A DNA stretch of 64,000 nt, from contig NC_023065.1 of assembly GCF_000513295.1 (NCBI RefSeq), positions 744,001-808,000 of the forward strand, written 5' to 3'. Below the pieces are notes generated by a model that saw nothing but the letters and a program-made list of their open reading frames with translations, was not told where the DNA came from and ran no database searches. The stretch's first letter is position 1. Every line of letters starts with the position of its first letter. The position numbers and the translations under genes are program-made. This stretch comes from Magnetospirillum gryphiswaldense MSR-1 v2 (GTDB taxonomy: Bacteria > Pseudomonadota > Alphaproteobacteria > Rhodospirillales > Magnetospirillaceae). This document shows positions 61,941 to 64,000 of this stretch, piece after piece.

Positions 61941-62566
61941 TCGCCAAACTGAAGGGCCTGATCGATTCCTTAGGCGACGATTTCGCCGTCGTCGATGTCG
62001 GCGGCGTCGGCTATCTGGTGTTCTGCTCGGGTCGCACCCTGGGGCGGTTGCAGGTCGGGATTGCGGCGGCCTTGCACGTGGAAACCCATGTGCGCGAGGA
62101 TCACATCCATCTTTACGGCTTCCTTGAGCCGGGCGAGCGCGACTGGTTCAACCTGTTGATCACGGTGCAAGGGGTGGGGGCCAAGGTGGCCTTGGCCATC
62201 CTGTCGGTGGCGACACCGGAGCAATTGCTGCAAACCATCGCCGCCCAGGACAAGGTCATGCTGACCCGGGCCAGCGGCGTCGGCCCCAAGCTGGCACTGC
62301 GCATCCTGACCGAGTTGAAGGACAAGGCCGGCAAGATGAGCCTGGGCGGTTTTGCGTCCAGTGCTGGAACCGCCGTCATTGCCACCCCGGCGGGCGATGG
62401 CGGGCTGATGGAAGACGCCATCTCGGCCCTGGTCAATCTGGGCTACAAGCGGCTGGAAGCCTTCGAGGCGGTGGGCATCGTCGCCAAGGAATTGGGCGAG
62501 GGGGCTGATTCGTCGACCCTGATCCGCCATGCGTTGAAGCGTCTGGGCAAGGATCTGGTGCGATGA
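61937..62566 (+). CDS. ruvA: Holliday junction branch migration protein RuvA
   Basis: ATG 61937 gives 209 residues. [20 protein letters not shown] is the OB-fold start, followed by two helix-hairpin-helix units ([38 protein letters not shown]) and the flexible linker and C-terminal RuvB-binding domain ([19 protein letters not shown]). The tetramer holds the junction in a square-planar form. Confidence 0.97.
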   Translation: MIAKLKGLIDSLGDDFAVVDVGGVGYLVFCSGRTLGRLQVGIAAALHVETHVREDHIHLYGFLEPGERDWFNLLITVQGVGAKVALAILSVATPEQLLQTIAAQDKVMLTRASGVGPKLALRILTELKDKAGKMSLGGFASSAGTAVIATPAGDGGLMEDAISALVNLGYKRLEAFEAVGIVAKELGEGADSSTLIRHALKRLGKDLVR

Positions 62567-63606
62567 ACGACCGCATGGTCGCTCCCCAGCTCAATCCGGG
62601 CGACGTGGAAACCCATCTGCGTCCGCAGGTGCTGGACGATTTCATCGGCCAGCAGGCGGTGCGCGAAAACCTGAAGATTTTCATTTCCGCCGCCAAGGCG
62701 CGCGGCGAGGCCCTGGACCATACCTTGTTTTTCGGTCCGCCCGGTCTGGGCAAGACGACCTTGGCCCAGATCGTGTCGCGGGAATTGGGCGTGGGCTTTC
62801 GCGCCACCTCGGGGCCGGTGATCGCCCGGGCCGGCGATCTGGCGGCGCTCTTGACCAATCTGGAGCCCAGGGACGTTCTGTTCATCGACGAAATCCACCG
62901 CCTTAATCCTGCCATAGAGGAAGTGCTCTATCCTGCCATGGAGGACTTTCAACTCGACCTCATCATCGGCGAGGGACCGGCGGCGCGGTCCGTTCGTATC
63001 GATCTGCCGCCCTTCACCTTGGTGGGGGCGACCACGCGTTCGGGCCTGTTGACCACGCCCTTGCGCGAACGCTTCGGCATTCCGTGCCGGATGAACTACT
63101 ACACCCCGCAGGAACTGGAACTGATCGTCGCCCGTGGCGCCCGTGTACTGGGCTTCGACGTCACCCCGGATGGCGCCGCCGAAGTGGCGCGCCGCGCCCG
63201 CGGTACGCCGCGCGTGGCCGGTCGCCTGCTGCGCCGGGTGCGCGACTTCGCCGCCGTCGCCGGTCAAAGCCCGGTGGATGCCCAGGTCGCCGACCGGGCG
63301 TTGACCCGGCTGGAAGTGGACCAGATGGGCCTTGATGCCATGGACCGCCGCTATCTCAAATGCATCGCCGACAATTATGGCGGCGGGCCGGTGGGCGTCG
63401 ATACCCTGGCCGCTGCCCTGTCGGAAAGCCGCGACACCTTGGAAGAAGTGGTGGAACCCTATCTGCTGCAACAGGGCCTGATCCAGCGCACCCCGCGCGG
63501 ACGTATGCTGTCGGCGGCGGGATTCAAGCATATCGGCCTCAATCCGCCCAGCGAGGTGCTGGTGCAGTTGGACCTGCTGGCGCAGATGGGGGGCGACGAC
63601 GAATGA
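62563..63606 (+). CDS. ruvB: Holliday junction helicase RuvB
   Basis: A 347-residue AAA+ motor: [20 protein letters not shown], Walker A in [16 protein letters not shown], Walker B in [16 protein letters not shown], sensor I in [20 protein letters not shown] and the C-terminal winged helix ([17 protein letters not shown]). It overlaps both neighbours by four bases. Confidence 0.98.
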   Translation: MNDRMVAPQLNPGDVETHLRPQVLDDFIGQQAVRENLKIFISAAKARGEALDHTLFFGPPGLGKTTLAQIVSRELGVGFRATSGPVIARAGDLAALLTNLEPRDVLFIDEIHRLNPAIEEVLYPAMEDFQLDLIIGEGPAARSVRIDLPPFTLVGATTRSGLLTTPLRERFGIPCRMNYYTPQELELIVARGARVLGFDVTPDGAAEVARRARGTPRVAGRLLRRVRDFAAVAGQSPVDAQVADRALTRLEVDQMGLDAMDRRYLKCIADNYGGGPVGVDTLAAALSESRDTLEEVVEPYLLQQGLIQRTPRGRMLSAAGFKHIGLNPPSEVLVQLDLLAQMGGDDE

Positions 63607-64000
63607 GTCCGCATCTGCACCAGATCCGTGTCTATTGGGAAGACACCGATGCCGGCGGCATCGTCTATCATTCCAATTATCTGAACTTCGCCGAGCGGGC
63701 GCGCACCGAAATGGTCCGCGCCATGGGCCTGAAGCAATCGGAACTGGCGAACGCGGGCAAGGGCCATGTGTTCGCCGTGCGCCGGGCCGAGATCGACTTC
63801 CTGAAGCCGGCGCGGCTGGACGATCTGTTGCAGGTGGAAACCACGGTCACCGCCCTGGGCGGCGCCTCGATGGAGCTGTCCCAGACCATCAGACGACTTG
63901 ACGACGGCGCCGATTTGGCGTGTCTGCACATCAAACTTGCCTTCATCACCCTGGACGACGGGCGCCCGGCCCGTATCCCCGGGTGGATGAAGGACCAATT
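63603..64000 (+). CDS. ybgC: YbgC-type acyl-CoA thioesterase (runs off window)
   Basis: ATG 63603 overlaps the ruvB stop (ATGA) and the frame runs to the window end, about 132 residues. It has the hotdog active site [20 protein letters not shown] with the catalytic Asp, [14 protein letters not shown] and [18 protein letters not shown]. It is the usual first gene of the ybgC-tolQRAB-pal cluster, so tolQ should follow outside the window. Confidence 0.94.
   Translation, partial: MSPHLHQIRVYWEDTDAGGIVYHSNYLNFAERARTEMVRAMGLKQSELANAGKGHVFAVRRAEIDFLKPARLDDLLQVETTVTALGGASMELSQTIRRLDDGADLACLHIKLAFITLDDGRPARIPGWMKDQ

Noticed and set aside
1-64000. CRISPR arrays, restriction-modification or toxin-antitoxin loci
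   Set aside because: No regularly spaced repeats and no recognisable methylase/nuclease pair or toxin-antitoxin pair were seen.

Overview
The window is GC-rich alphaproteobacterial chromosome. The closest overall fit is a Rhodospirillales, Magnetospirillum-like bacterium: the ruvC-ruvA-ruvB-ybgC order, zapA-6S RNA-5-formyl-THF cyclo-ligase, NrsF/ECF sigma pair, several chemoreceptors, large PAS/hybrid kinases and IorAB/PaaK all point that way. This is inference from gene content and not from a search.

Layout. 1-3.1 kb: start of ycjX and a badly deleted prophage (S24 repressor, divergent Cro-like gene, two small early genes, then two truncated phage genes facing each other). 3.1-10 kb: organic-acid transporter and glycerate kinase, a DapA-family aldolase, a DHA2 efflux pump with divergent LysR, and a TPR-radical SAM protein. 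10-14.8 kb: a hybrid kinase, a PD-(D/E)XK-like protein and a single-domain receiver. 14.8-22.5 kb: an aryl-acid block (iorB, iorA, GNAT, paaK), an orphan LuxR, an aldehyde dehydrogenase and a hydrolase. 22.6-37.3 kb: signalling (CheB-CheR-PAS-kinase fusion, TPR/SLOG-like/class III cyclase, two MCPs) mixed with housekeeping genes (trmJ, cimA). 37.4-38.4 kb: an apparently complete IS630-family element with TA flanks, just upstream of an MCP gene. 38.6-45.7 kb: an EpmC-like protein, a hydrogenase protease, FecR and OmpA proteins, then a quorum-sensing island of two convergent related XRE regulators, luxR, luxI, two small related helical proteins and a B12-type radical SAM gene. 45.7-64 kb: ahpCF, an Sfp-type phosphopantetheinyl transferase, a CPA1 antiporter, an autoregulated MarR, tRNA-Val(CAC), thiE, zapA, 6S RNA, the ECF sigma/NrsF pair facing a thioredoxin-CcdA operon, yebC and ruvCAB.

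How the parts work together. The strongest system-level reading is the 40.9-45.7 kb quorum-sensing island. Two 18-nt dyads share 12 of 18 bases. One lies just after luxR, about 71 bp before luxI; the other lies about 70 bp before a 52-residue gene and about 102 bp before the radical SAM gene. A second LuxR-type receptor with the usual pocket residues sits about 23 kb away, directly upstream of the aryl-CoA genes. Other readable control circuits are an ECF promoter (GTAACC-N16-CGAA) facing its sigma gene, a MarR operator inside its own promoter, and a phage repressor operator pair.

No gap longer than about 190 bases lacks a feature. No CRISPR array or rRNA was seen. All functions come from reading motifs; no database search was run.
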